DNA of 50,306 bases from an uncultured Lachnospiraceae bacterium (lineage in GTDB: Bacteria; Bacillota; Clostridia; Lachnospirales; Lachnospiraceae). The position numbers and the translations under genes were made by a program. The stretch's first letter is position 1, and every line of letters starts with the position of its first letter. Of this stretch, positions 1-8,457 are shown piece after piece. Where the stretch lies: positions 1-50,306 of the forward strand of contig CAJTVN010000031.1 of assembly GCA_910579685.1 (NCBI GenBank), in the 5' to 3' direction. Below the pieces are notes generated by a model. The model was not told where the DNA came from. It searched no databases and was given only the letters and a program-made list of their open reading frames with translations.

Positions 1-2
1 GA

Positions 3-53
3 ATTATGAGTTTGGCAGGCGGCACTGAACAAACAATTATAAAGGAGCAATGA
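3..53 (+). CDS. possible 3' end of an upstream gene (partial)
   Basis: One frame is open from the window edge to a TGA at 51-53, encoding about 16 residues that end in IIKEQ. The stop lies one base before the ATG of the deaminase gene, so an upstream operon partner is plausible. Too little is visible to name a family, and the open frame could be chance. Confidence 0.3.
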   Translation: MMSLAGGTEQTIIKEQ

Positions 54-54
54 T

Positions 55-1008
55 ATGCAAAACCTGTTTTGTGAGGGTCTGTTAGAGAATGATATAGTCA
101 AATTGCTGGAAGCTCCAAAGAGTGATATCCACAATCATTCTACCAAAGGATGCAGGAGAGCCTGGTTGGAAGCACACTTGAAACGCAGTTTTCCAAAACC
201 GCCCGACAGATTTGACGGTCTTAGAGGAATGCAGGAATGGTTTACAGTTACTATCAAGCCATACTGCAAAGATGTTGGAGGAATGCTCATAAGATGGGAA
301 GGCGCTTTTGCAGAAGCGAAGAGGAACAATATCAAGAGGCTTTCGATGAATTTTGGGGCTTCGGAGATCGATCTGATTGGTGGGATGGATGCATTCAAAT
401 CCATTATCGGAGGTTTTCATTTGAAATATTGTCCCAATACAGTGTTTGAACCTGAGATTACATATATTTCAGCTTGCAATGTCGAACAGGAAGCTGAAAA
501 AATCGATCGTTATATTTCTTCCGGTTTTTTCAAGTCCATTGATGTATGCGGTGGCGAGAATGTGCAGCCATTTGAGGCTTTTTTGCCATTGTATAGAAAA
601 GCGGAACAATATCATCTGACCAAGAAAATGCATGTAGGTGAAATCGGGCCAGCAGAGAATGTAATGCGGGCAGTTGAAGTATTAGGGCTTAGTGAAGTTC
701 ACCATGGGATAAACGCGGCTGCCTCGGAGAAGGTTATGCGATTTCTCGCAGATAATCGGATACAGCTGAATGTCTGTCCGAGCAGTAACGTAATGCTTGG
801 ATATGCAACCGGATATAGAGACCACCCTATTAAGATACTGTATGAGAATGGAGTTAAGGTTACAATCAATACCGATGACCTGCTGATATTTGACAGTTCG
901 ATTGAAAACGAGTACCTATTGCTTTATCGGGCAGGGACGTTAAGTGCTGGTCAATTGGATGAAATACGAAAGAATGGGTTAGACATCCACTCAGAATATA
1001 AATTATAG
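55..1008 (+). CDS. adenosine deaminase-family amidohydrolase
   Basis: This 317-residue protein carries the zinc and catalytic signature of the adenosine/adenine deaminase branch of the amidohydrolases. H26 and H28 (DIHNHS) are metal ligands. HVGE at 193-196 gives the third histidine and the catalytic glutamate. HH at 216-217 is the next histidine site, and NTDD at 272-275 gives the metal-binding aspartate. It is therefore expected to remove the amino group from a purine (nucleoside) in the cytoplasm; which purine cannot be read from sequence. The start is supported by AAAGGAG at 41-47. Length is typical, though slightly short at the C-terminus, which lies just before the mobile-element remnant, so a trimmed tail is possible. 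Confidence 0.85.
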   Translation: MQNLFCEGLLENDIVKLLEAPKSDIHNHSTKGCRRAWLEAHLKRSFPKPPDRFDGLRGMQEWFTVTIKPYCKDVGGMLIRWEGAFAEAKRNNIKRLSMNFGASEIDLIGGMDAFKSIIGGFHLKYCPNTVFEPEITYISACNVEQEAEKIDRYISSGFFKSIDVCGGENVQPFEAFLPLYRKAEQYHLTKKMHVGEIGPAENVMRAVEVLGLSEVHHGINAAASEKVMRFLADNRIQLNVCPSSNVMLGYATGYRDHPIKILYENGVKVTINTDDLLIFDSSIENEYLLLYRAGTLSAGQLDEIRKNGLDIHSEYKL

Positions 1009-1136
1009 AGATGCGAAAATTCCAATTTGTTGAGATGACGTAAAACATTTTACACAAATATTTTGGGCAGTGGCAACATAAAAAACGTCGCTGCTTTCTC
1101 GTTGTAAAACTAAATATAATACAGGACAAACGAAAC

Positions 1137-1190
1137 AGCCAGTTATCGAAAAACTTTCAGTGAAAGTGTATCGTAAACTGGCTTTTCTTT
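1137..1190 (+). terminator. nested hairpin followed by T-rich tract
   Basis: AGCCAGTT (1137-1144) pairs with AACTGGCT (1176-1183). Inside it ACTTTCA (1153-1159) pairs with TGAAAGT (1161-1167). The structure runs directly into TTTTCTTTT, as in an intrinsic terminator on the plus strand. It could also be part of a transfer origin. Confidence 0.5.
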
Positions 1191-1365
1191 TGCAAAAATT
1201 TCCGACAGGGAATTTGCAAAAACGCAGGAATTTTGACCGAGCCATTTTCAGGAATGGTAAAGGGAATTAGCCTGTGGCGAGAGTACAGAGTGCGGCAAGG
1301 TCTATGATCCGCTTCGGTCGGTGCTGGACAAGTGCAACTGGTACTTAGCATTCTTTGAGAAAGGT

Positions 1366-1554
1366 ACAGGGAGCGCAGCTTCCCTGTGCAGGTCAAGGGC
1401 GGCAGCCATTGCCCAGTAGAGTTGATGCTTGCGTCGGCTCGTACTGGGTATTGCCTGACTCTGAAACCGGCAGGACTGGCAGCAAAGCTGCCTTTCTCCC
1501 AAGCTCCGCTTTGGGAGAAAATGAGCGGAACTGACCTGTCCCCTGCGTGCAGGG
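1366..1554. repeat. cluster of five inverted repeats upstream of the relaxase (oriT candidate)
   Basis: Arms seen: ACAGGGA 1366-1372 with TCCCTGT 1381-1387; CCCAGTA 1412-1418 with TACTGGG 1442-1448; GGCAGC 1478-1483 with GCTGCC 1487-1492; TTTCTCCCAA 1493-1502 with TTGGGAGAAA 1511-1520; CCCTGC 1541-1546 with GCAGGG 1549-1554. All are perfect. They lie within 250 bp of the relaxase start. Known Mob relaxases nick next to such repeats, so a transfer origin is a reasonable inference; a structured leader RNA is the alternative. Confidence 0.45.
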
Positions 1555-1608
1555 AACATGCAGTTTCCGTCGAATAGAAAATTGGACGAAGGGGGAAAAG
1601 ACGATTGA

Positions 1609-2990
1609 ATGAAACTGACAAGGCATAACGGCAGAGCCGGAAAAAACGGCGTTTACAATCCCAAGCATAATGACCGCAGATTTGATATTGAAAACAGTGA
1701 ACATATCGACACAGAGCGGGCAAAACAGAATATTTATTGGGACTGCTACACCGGATTTTCTTCTGCAAAAATAAGAGAGCATGACAAAGAAAATGATTAC
1801 TCTTTTGAAAAGATTGAACAGCTTTACTATTTTGAACATTACGCAGACCACATACAGGCGCAGAATGAGCGGAACGAGAAAACAAGACACACCGAGCGCA
1901 ATCGGACAGTGACAGATTTACTCATAAATAATAAAACGTGTCCCGAAGAAAGCATTTATCAAATCGGCACGGTTGATGAATCCGTATCAGGAGAAATGTT
2001 AGCTAAGATTGCAACAGAATTTTTTGCAAAAATGGAAAAAAATTCGGCACTCATGTACACATATTAGACTGGGCATTACATCTTGACGAGGGCATTCCGC
2101 ATATCCATGAAAGGCACGTTTTTGACTGCAAAAATAATTACGGAGAACTGTGTCCCCAGCAGGAAAAGGCGCTTGAAGAATTAGGCGTACCATTACCCAA
2201 TCCCGACAAGAAAAAAGGCAGGAACAACAACCGCAAACAGACTTTTGATGCGGAATGCCGGAAGATGCTTTTCCGTATCTGTGAAAAGCATAATCTTCAC
2301 TTACAGACGGAACCGACTTATGGCGGCAGGAGCTATCTGGAAAAACAGGATTTTATCATTGAAAAACAGAAAGATACAATCTCTGTGCAGAGGAAAGTTC
2401 TTGCTGAAACGGATAGAGCCATAGAGAAACAGGGGCAGAAACTCCAAAAGGCAGAAAATACTCTATCTCAAAGGGTAAAAGTAGTTGAAAAGCAGGATAA
2501 AATTATTGCGGAGAAAAATGCCGCAATCATGGAAAAACATTCTGCGCTTGAAGATGTCACAATGAAACTTGCAGAGGTGGAAACGCTGGTTGATGAAGTG
2601 GCGGAACAGGCGTATGAAAAAGCCTGTGAAGCTGTTGCCAATATCGTCCGGCAGGAAACCCAGAAAGAGGATATAAAAATCCTTGATGATTATTCCAGAT
2701 GGCTGTCTGCGCCGGAACGCACTGCTGACAAAAAGCTGCGGGATTATGCGGTAAAGCATCTGGGAGTGCTGAAAGAAAAATTTATAAAATCTGCAAAAGC
2801 CACCGTGCAAAAAGTTACGGATTCTTTGCAGGAGCCGGAACACAGACAGAAAAATCTTGAACAGGTCAGGGAGAAAGCAAGGGAATCCATTAAGGACAGG
2901 CTTGCAAGAGGAAAAACAGAAGCAGACCGTCTGAATAGGGAGCGCATGGAACGCATAAGCCCGACAATAAAAAAGGATATGGAAATTTAA
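1609..2990 (+). pseudogene. Mob/Pre-type relaxase, frameshifted
   Basis: Two frames together encode one relaxase of about 460 residues. The first (1609-2067) starts with MKLTRHNGRAGKNGVYNPKH and has the RFDIENSEHID segment of plasmid/IME mobilization proteins. The second continues from 2043 with the metal-binding HIHERH motif (LDEGIPHIHERH) followed by a long charged coiled-coil C-terminus (about 2330-2900). The break is at a run of seven A at 2036-2042; one more A restores a continuous frame (KKFGTHVHILDW). In an intact element the protein would nick the transfer origin. Without correction or slippage only the first 152 residues are made. A sequencing error in the homopolymer cannot be excluded. 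Confidence 0.8.
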
Positions 2991-3051
2991 AGCATTTGCT
3001 TTTCTTTATGGAGATGGCATCTGCTTTTTTTATGCACAGAAAGGAAATGGT

Positions 3052-3693
3052 ATGAATGTATTTGAATCGGTAAAAGAGAACGTGACAGCAAGACAGGCGG
3101 CGGAGATGTACGGTATCAGGGTAAACAGAAACGGTATGGCTTGCTGCCCTTTTCATGATGATAAGCATCCCAGCATGAAAGTGGATAAACGCTTCCACTG
3201 TTTCGGCTGTCAGGAGGACGGCGATGTAATTGATTTTGCCGCAAAGCTGTACGGGCTGAACAGTCTTGGGGCGGCTGTGAAGCTGGCGGCTGATTTTGGG
3301 ATTGACTATGACAGCAAAGGGCGGGCTTCCCCACGCCCTGCAAAAAAGAAATTATCGGAGGAACTGCGGTTTAAACAGGCAGGGTTACAGTGTTTCCGAA
3401 TTTTATCAGACTACAATCATCTGCTGGAAAAATGGAAAACAGAATATGCGCCAAAAGAGCCGGGGGAGGAATGGCATCCCCTGTTTGTGGAAGCTTTACA
3501 GAAGCAGACATACATTGAGTATCTGCTGGATATCCTTCTGACTGGCACAGCGGAAGAAAAGGCAGAACTGATAAGGGGATATGGAAAGGAAGTGGTGCGG
3601 ATTGGGGAACGGATTTCAGGACTTGCCGCCTGCCGCAAGGCAAGCCGTGATGAACGCAGCGGATATGCTTGCCCCGGCAATGACAGTCGGTGA
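3052..3693 (+). CDS. CHC2 zinc-finger primase-like protein of the mobile element
   Basis: The 213-residue product contains the DnaG-type zinc ribbon: CCPFHDDKHPSM followed by FHCFGCQEDGDVIDF, giving C, H, C and C ligands within residues about 27-54. It lacks a TOPRIM catalytic domain, as usual for the short CHC2 proteins that precede VapE-like ATPases in Firmicute mobilizable elements. It probably helps element replication by recognising DNA. The last 113 bp overlap the VapE frame, so either translation of the two is coupled or the two frames were once arranged differently. The start is 61 bp after the relaxase stop. Confidence 0.75.
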   Translation: MNVFESVKENVTARQAAEMYGIRVNRNGMACCPFHDDKHPSMKVDKRFHCFGCQEDGDVIDFAAKLYGLNSLGAAVKLAADFGIDYDSKGRASPRPAKKKLSEELRFKQAGLQCFRILSDYNHLLEKWKTEYAPKEPGEEWHPLFVEALQKQTYIEYLLDILLTGTAEEKAELIRGYGKEVVRIGERISGLAACRKASRDERSGYACPGNDSR

Positions 3694-4925
3694 GGTTAGA
3701 GAAAGTCTTGATACCACGCAGAAGGGGCAGACGGCGAATACAATCGCAAACTGCAAGACGGTATTCCAGTGCGATCCGCTCCTAAAGGGGGCAGTCCGTT
3801 TCAATCTCCTGACGGAACGGATTGATATTGTCCGGGAAGTCGGGTGGCGCAGGGATACCAGCGTACTTACGGACACGGACATAAAGTATCTGCTCCTTTA
3901 CTTCGAGGAAAACTACGGAATCACCAGTGAGAAAAAGATACAAAATGCCCTGGCGATTGTGGCAAATGAAAACTGCTACCACCCAATTCAGGACTGTTTA
4001 AAAGAACTTACATGGGACGGGACACCACGCATCCGCTCGTGCCTGCACCATTTTTTAGGGGCTGATGCAGATGACTATGTGGAGGAAATGTTGAAGCACT
4101 TCCTGCTGGGCGCAGTCCGGCGTGTGTTTATGCCCGGTTCAAAATATGAGGAAATGCTCTGTCTGGTAGGCGGACAGGGGGCTGGAAAATCTACTTTCTT
4201 CCGTTTGCTGGCAATAAAAGACGAATGGTTCAGTGACGATTTAAAGAAGCTGGACGATGACAAGGTATTTACGAAATTACAGGGGCACTGGATTATCGAG
4301 ATGTCAGAGATGCTTGCCACCAGCAGTGCAAAGAGCATCGAAGAAATCCGCTCTTTTATCAGCAGGCAGAAGGAAACGTACCGCACGCCTTATGAATCAC
4401 AGCCAAAGGACAGGCTGCGGCAATGCGTGTTCGGCGGCACGTCAAACAGGCTGGACTTTCTGCCCCTTGACCGTGCAGGGAACCGGAGATTTCTGCCTGT
4501 GATGGTCTGCCCGGAGGATGCCGAGGTACATATCTTAGAGGACGAGGACGCTTCAAGGGCATATCTTTTGCAGGTATGGGCAGAAGCGATGGAGATTTAC
4601 CGAAGCGGGAATGATTGTCGGCTTTCTGGAAAATTACAGTGGAAATCGGGTGTGCTCCAAACAGCTTTATCGGGAAGCCCTGCACCATGAATATGACGAG
4701 CCGAAACGCTGGCAGATTCACGACATTAACGAGATTATGAATACGGCAGTCACAGGCTGGCGGTATTTTTCCAATCCGAGGGCGTTTGACGGGTATGGCA
4801 GACAAAAAGGCTGGGAACGCATAGCGGATTCCGGCAACGAACCACCCGGCAACGAAGCTGGTTTTTCGGAACTGACAGCAGAAGAAGCCCGTCAGATGGG
4901 GATACCAAAGGAGTGGCTGGAATGA
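3581..4925 (+). pseudogene. VapE-like P-loop ATPase, broken by an internal deletion and frameshift
   Basis: The main frame (3581-4690) shows the virulence-associated E fold: a Walker A loop GGQGAGKST, a Walker B-like WIIEMSEM and the conserved FGGTSNRLDFLPLDRAGNRR region. After AEAMEIYRSG (about 4608) the frame turns into unrelated residues. The usual C-terminus (VCSKQLYREAL, EPKRWQIHDINEIMN, GWRYFSNPRAF, YGRQKGWER) continues in another frame at 4611-4925. From memory of the family some 40 residues are missing at the join, so a deletion with frameshift is more likely than a single-base error. The start at 3581 has AAGGGG upstream. Intact homologues are thought to act as element replication helicase/primase partners. 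Confidence 0.7.
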
Positions 4926-5151
4926 TTTTAAGCGTTGGTTGCCGGGCAGGTTGTCACTTCGTTGCTGGGTTCGTTGCCGGGAAATCTGCTTCTCTCCTGC
5001 CCGGAAATGCTGATATTTACAGGCTTTGTTGTTATTTTTATAACTACTGACAACGAAAGCAACGAAAAATTTAAAGAAAATAGAAAAAGTAAAAATAATA
5101 AGCCAGACATTAGATTACAGGTTTTACGGTGTCCGTTGCCGGACTTCGTTG
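4831..5151. repeat. cluster of CAACGAA / TTCGTTG repeats (iteron-like)
   Basis: CAACGAA occurs at 4835-4841, 4850-4856, 5051-5057 and 5060-5066. Its complement TTCGTTG occurs at 4958-4964, 4970-4976 and 5145-5151. Longer copies CCGGCAACGAA lie at 4831-4841 and 4846-4856 (15 bp apart), and the exact complement TTCGTTGCCGG at 4970-4980. The first two copies are inside the VapE 3' end, the others in the 267-bp gap before the next gene. Spacing and placement next to replication genes suggest a protein-binding or origin region. Confidence 0.5.
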
Positions 5152-5192
5152 CTGATTCTCTTTGTCTGGCTTTCTTTATGGAGGTAATGCTT

Positions 5193-5453
5193 ATGGCAAA
5201 AAATAAAACAAGTATCAAGGTAACTGCTGTATTTGACGGGGAACTGGACGCAACGGACGTGTTTGTGAGTCTGATTGCACGGCAGTATGCCGGGCAATAT
5301 GCCGAGAAATATCATAATGAAGGCAGTAAAAATATTCACAGTGAAAATGTTTATAGTAAAAATATTTCAAAAGATTTTCTTGCAAATTCACAAGACAAAG
5401 CGTATAATGACAGTGAGGTTCAAAAGAGCCAGCCGTCTGGACTGTGCGGGTAA
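5193..5453 (+). CDS. small conserved mobile-element protein, function unknown
   Basis: The 86-residue product starts MAKNKTSIKVTAVFDGELDA and contains DATDVFVSLIARQY. Small proteins of this kind sit just before the serine recombinase in many Clostridia mobilizable elements; no function is known to me. The ATG at 5193 follows GGAGG at 5180-5184 and is preferred over a longer upstream frame that lacks a ribosome site. The C-terminal half is rich in N, S and K (tandem-like YSKNIS segments). The stop is directly followed by the recombinase ATG. Confidence 0.55.
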   Translation: MAKNKTSIKVTAVFDGELDATDVFVSLIARQYAGQYAEKYHNEGSKNIHSENVYSKNISKDFLANSQDKAYNDSEVQKSQPSGLCG

Positions 5454-6422
5454 ATGGCTATGATGAACGGAATGGATTATGGAATGGCGGATAGGACGCC
5501 TGCTGGTGGTTTTCGTGTGGCAATCTATTGCAGGTTATCAAAAGACGATGACTTACAGGGGGAAAGCGCCAGTATTGCCAATCAGCGTGATATGCTGGAA
5601 AAATACTGCGAACGGCAGGGCTGGGAAGTCGCAGCGGTCTATCAGGACGACGGGTACACAGGCTTGAACATGGAACGCCCTGACTTGAAGCGAATGCTGA
5701 AAGCCGTTGAGCGGCGGCAGGTAAACCTTGTAATCACGAAAGATTTAAGCAGGCTGGGGAGAAATTATTTACAGACAGGTATCCTGATTGAGGACTTTTT
5801 CCCTCGGAACGGTGTGCGCTACATTGCCATGAATGACGGCATCGACACCATGAAGGATAATAACGACATCGCCCCGTTCAAAAATATCCTGAATAAATTA
5901 TTTGATTATCCAAAACTAAGGAATCTTTTGTATGCGCTACTATTTATGGGGAAAAGTATTCCGTATAATCCCCTGGAGCCATCTACGGAAATAGCAGAAA
6001 TTTTGGGTTTTGTTAAAAATATTGATGGCAACGTGGTTGTAGCGAATCGTATTTTTGAATCATTACTTTATAACCTCTTTTTGGCAGAGGAGTCCATTGA
6101 AAGCAAAATTTATGACGTAGGATCGCAAGAGAAAAACCAATTTATAATCAATGGGCATTTAAATATGAAACTGGTTCTGGAAAAATTTGGACTGCATTTT
6201 AATGAAATATACGGAGGGAGTAAGGATAGCTTTTTGGAGGAGACCGGGCGGCGTTATTTTCTGCTTTATTTGAAACATTCCTCATCCGCCCCGCAAAGCC
6301 GAATTCCACCCGCTGGTATTTTTTCAGACTGTTATTGCGGCACATTACCGTCTCCCTTGCCTGTTCCTGTGTCAAAGACAGGCAAGGGAGACGGGTTTTC
6401 ACTGCATGAGAGCAATGTGTAA
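5454..6422 (+). pseudogene. serine recombinase N-terminus fused to AAA-like ATPase fragment (chimeric ORF)
   Basis: Residues about 20-147 are the catalytic domain of a large serine recombinase of the TndX type: YCRLSKDDD with the catalytic serine, then SIANQRDML, DDGYTGLNMERPDLKRML, KDLSRLGRN and DNNDIAPFKNILN. At about 5895 the sequence leaves the family. Until about 6275 it matches the C-terminal part of Lachnospiraceae AAA-like ATPases (GFVKNIDGNVVVANRIFESL, EKNQFIINGHLNM, GRRYFLLYLK). The last 49 codons read antisense through DUF6323 sequence. The recombinase has lost its zinc-ribbon and DNA-binding parts, so it should not integrate or excise anything. The frame is nevertheless open for 322 residues. 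Confidence 0.75.
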
Positions 6423-6440
6423 GCTCTTTCTTTTCCTTTT
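6280..6440 (-). pseudogene. 5' fragment of a second DUF6323-family gene
   Basis: On the minus strand this stretch encodes LTQEQARETVMCRNNSLKKY followed by QRVEFG. That is nearly identical to residues of the intact DUF6323 gene at 17860-18393 (LTEEQARELVICRNNSLKKY). The DNA at 6299-6342 matches 18221-18264 at 42 of 44 positions. No start codon in a suitable frame and no downstream part remain. Confidence 0.7.
6348..6394. repeat. 17-bp perfect inverted repeat
   Basis: CCGTCTCCCTTGCCTGT at 6348-6364 is exactly complementary to 6378-6394, with a 13-base loop. It lies inside the DUF6323 fragment, where the intact copy has only weak symmetry. There is no T-run beyond GTTTTC on the plus strand, so a terminator function is uncertain. 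Confidence 0.7.
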
Positions 6441-6444
6441 CATG

Positions 6445-7512
6445 TTAGTCGCCGGTAGATTCTCTGTAAATAAGGCTTGTTTCGGTATGGATGGTACGAA
6501 AATTTAAGGATGGCTCTTTAATTCTGGATATGAGCAGGTGTACAGCTGAAAATCCCATAATTTGACTGTGGATATGAATTGTGGTCAGAGAAGGGGTCAT
6601 TACTTTTGATTCCGGGGAATCATCAAAGCCGCACAAATAGACATCCTTAGGAACGGATATACCCAGCTGTTTAAATACCATCAAGGCATCTATAGCGATA
6701 AAATCATTGGCGCAGATAAATACATCCGGAAGTTTATTGATCTTCTGGATTTTTTCGAATAAATATGCCCTGTATTTTTTATAGCCAGGACTTTTGAGGT
6801 TTGGCATATTGCCTGTAATACAGCAGTCTTCCGGACAGGTCATGCCGGATAGGTACATGGCGTTTCGGTAGCCCATGTAACGTTCAAAAAATGACTGGCA
6901 GTATGTGATCTCTCCGATAAATCCAATTCGTTGTTTGCCTCTAAGGATCATTTCGCGGACGAACCGGTGTATATTGGATTGATTATCCATATAGAGGTGA
7001 TCGGCTTTCAGCGGTTCTGTCAGACTGTAAACCGGAGAATCCACGAAAAGGACAGGTGTACCAAGCGAACAGAGCATGGAGCAGTAACTTCGGTTGAACA
7101 TTTCAATACAGATGATCCCGGCGGTACGATCCTGAGCGTAAGAGGCAGGAAGCATCAGTTTCTCGATCTCATGTTCCTGAAGCCGGTGCATGGTAAAGCC
7201 GTAGCCCAGTACAGAAAGCTCCCGCTGAAATTTATCCAGCATGGTGGAAGCAAAATGAGAACTGCCTATAAAGTTAGAGGTAAATAGGGCGATCTCCCTT
7301 TTGGCTGTAGAAAAAAGTGTGGAATCTGACATTTCAAAATTTTGAAGATTCACATAGGAAAATTGTTTGTAGCCCATTTCTATGGCTTTCTTTAGAACCT
7401 TTTCTCTTGTGGCATCGGCAAGGACACCGGTATTATTGATTGCTTTGGAGACAGTATTTCGGGAAACACCAAGCTCATCTGCAATATCCTGAATGGTAAT
7501 GCGGTCTGCCAT
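6445..7512 (-). CDS. LacI-family transcriptional regulator (copy 1)
   Basis: The N-terminus has the LacI helix-turn-helix (ITIQDIADELGVSRNTVSKA) and hinge, followed by a periplasmic-binding-protein-like effector domain ending in SLTTIHIHSQIMGF. It is closely similar over its whole length to copy 2 at 9123-10214; the last 50 residues are almost identical. Expected to bind an operator in the neighbouring sugar locus and respond to a sugar or sugar phosphate. The ATG at 7512 is used here. A TTG at 7518 is better spaced from the ribosome site (AGGAAGG) and would add two residues. A consensus promoter precedes it. Confidence 0.88.
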   Translation of the reverse strand: MADRITIQDIADELGVSRNTVSKAINNTGVLADATREKVLKKAIEMGYKQFSYVNLQNFEMSDSTLFSTAKREIALFTSNFIGSSHFASTMLDKFQRELSVLGYGFTMHRLQEHEIEKLMLPASYAQDRTAGIICIEMFNRSYCSMLCSLGTPVLFVDSPVYSLTEPLKADHLYMDNQSNIHRFVREMILRGKQRIGFIGEITYCQSFFERYMGYRNAMYLSGMTCPEDCCITGNMPNLKSPGYKKYRAYLFEKIQKINKLPDVFICANDFIAIDALMVFKQLGISVPKDVYLCGFDDSPESKVMTPSLTTIHIHSQIMGFSAVHLLISRIKEPSLNFRTIHTETSLIYRESTGD

Positions 7513-7579
7513 AATCAATTATTTCCTTCCTGATTATTATTTCCAATTCATTATGCATGACATGATTTATTATATGCCT

Positions 7580-7609
7580 ATTATAATGCACATATAAAAA
7601 ATGTGTCAA
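7580..7609 (-). promoter_or_regulatory. promoter of LacI copy 1
   Basis: On the minus strand TTGACA (7609-7604) and TATAAT (7585-7580) are separated by 18 bases. The bases around and upstream of the -35 box are shared with the promoter of LacI copy 2 (common GTGTCAAATGTAAAAAT on the plus strand at 7603-7621 region), which suggests a common control site. Confidence 0.75.
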
Positions 7610-7686
7610 ATGTAAAAATCCAAAATAAATAATTTGCGATATCCTATATATTTATAGAGGAATTGGAAAAAACAGGAGACCGGAAA

Positions 7687-8436
7687 TTAAATAATCTCAT
7701 ACAGGTATTTCAAATATTCAGATACGGTATTCAGCCGGGGAGAATTGGCGGCGATGCCCAGATAGACGCTCTCATCAAAGCCGGACTGGCGGATGAATGG
7801 CGTTTGAGATATATCAAGTCCGAAGGCGTGCTCTTCTGTCAGGGCGCTGTAAGGAATGGACTTGTTCAGGATCCGGTCATTGGCATTGTCCTCAAGGATA
7901 ACGATATTATAAACCAGATCTGATCTTATTTTCTCATACAGGGCAGGATCCGTCTCGGAGAAAAGCTGCTCCAGATCATAGAGGTATCCGTTTTGGGAAA
8001 ATGCGTCAAAAGCCTCCTGGTTCATCAGAATGACATCCAGGGATTTCCCCTCCAGGATTGCCAGGATTTTCATGCGGGAAGCATAAGTGTACTCATGATA
8101 GACGCTAAGCTCATCATCTGTCAGATACAGGTTCGTATACAGCTTCATGGCATTTTTGGAGGTATCCACACCCAGATGATCCAGAAAATCCCCTTCCAGC
8201 TGCCTGATCAGATCTTCCCCTGCCACCACATTTACAAGGGCAGTGTAGAGAATTATGTTCTTATGGGTGAGATAGCCATATATATTGTAGACTATGAAAT
8301 ATGCGAAAATGCATATGATAAGCAGCAGAAACTTATAATAAGCTAAAATATGCTGCACCTTTTTCCATCCGTGAAGGGTGCGCAGATTATCATCCTTTAA
8401 TAACATGCTAATGCCGTTCAAGGCAGTTCTTTTCAT
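7687..8436 (-). CDS. membrane-anchored protein of unknown function, linked to YesL
   Basis: The 249-residue product has a basic N-terminal stretch and one hydrophobic segment at about 33-58 (FLLLIICIFAYFIVYNIYGY). A soluble domain of about 190 residues follows, probably outside the cell. No known motif was recognised. The gene starts 21 bp after yesL on the same strand, with AAGGGAA before its ATG, so it is the third gene of the lacI-yesL unit. Its domain has the look of an aspartate-rich binding or sensor domain, but that is only an impression. Confidence 0.6.
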   Translation of the reverse strand: MKRTALNGISMLLKDDNLRTLHGWKKVQHILAYYKFLLLIICIFAYFIVYNIYGYLTHKNIILYTALVNVVAGEDLIRQLEGDFLDHLGVDTSKNAMKLYTNLYLTDDELSVYHEYTYASRMKILAILEGKSLDVILMNQEAFDAFSQNGYLYDLEQLFSETDPALYEKIRSDLVYNIVILEDNANDRILNKSIPYSALTEEHAFGLDISQTPFIRQSGFDESVYLGIAANSPRLNTVSEYLKYLYEII

Positions 8437-8457
8437 GGGAATTCCCTTTCTTTATCG

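Larger units (their letters stand above)
1009..1608. other. 600-bp non-coding leader of the mobile-element remnant
   Basis: No convincing gene is present. The stretch is rich in inverted repeats (listed separately) and lies between the deaminase gene and the relaxase, the usual place of a transfer origin in mobilizable elements. The left end of the element probably lies just after 1008, but no terminal repeat or attachment site could be identified. Confidence 0.5.

Noticed and set aside
1157..1890. Minus-strand frames of 242 and 165 codons before the relaxase
   Set aside because: They run across the hairpin region and into the relaxase gene, have no family features or ribosome sites, and follow the composition of the plus strand.
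4935..5192. Extended N-terminus of the small element protein from 4935
   Set aside because: The upstream part is the iteron-like repeat region with no ribosome site; the ATG at 5193 has a good one.
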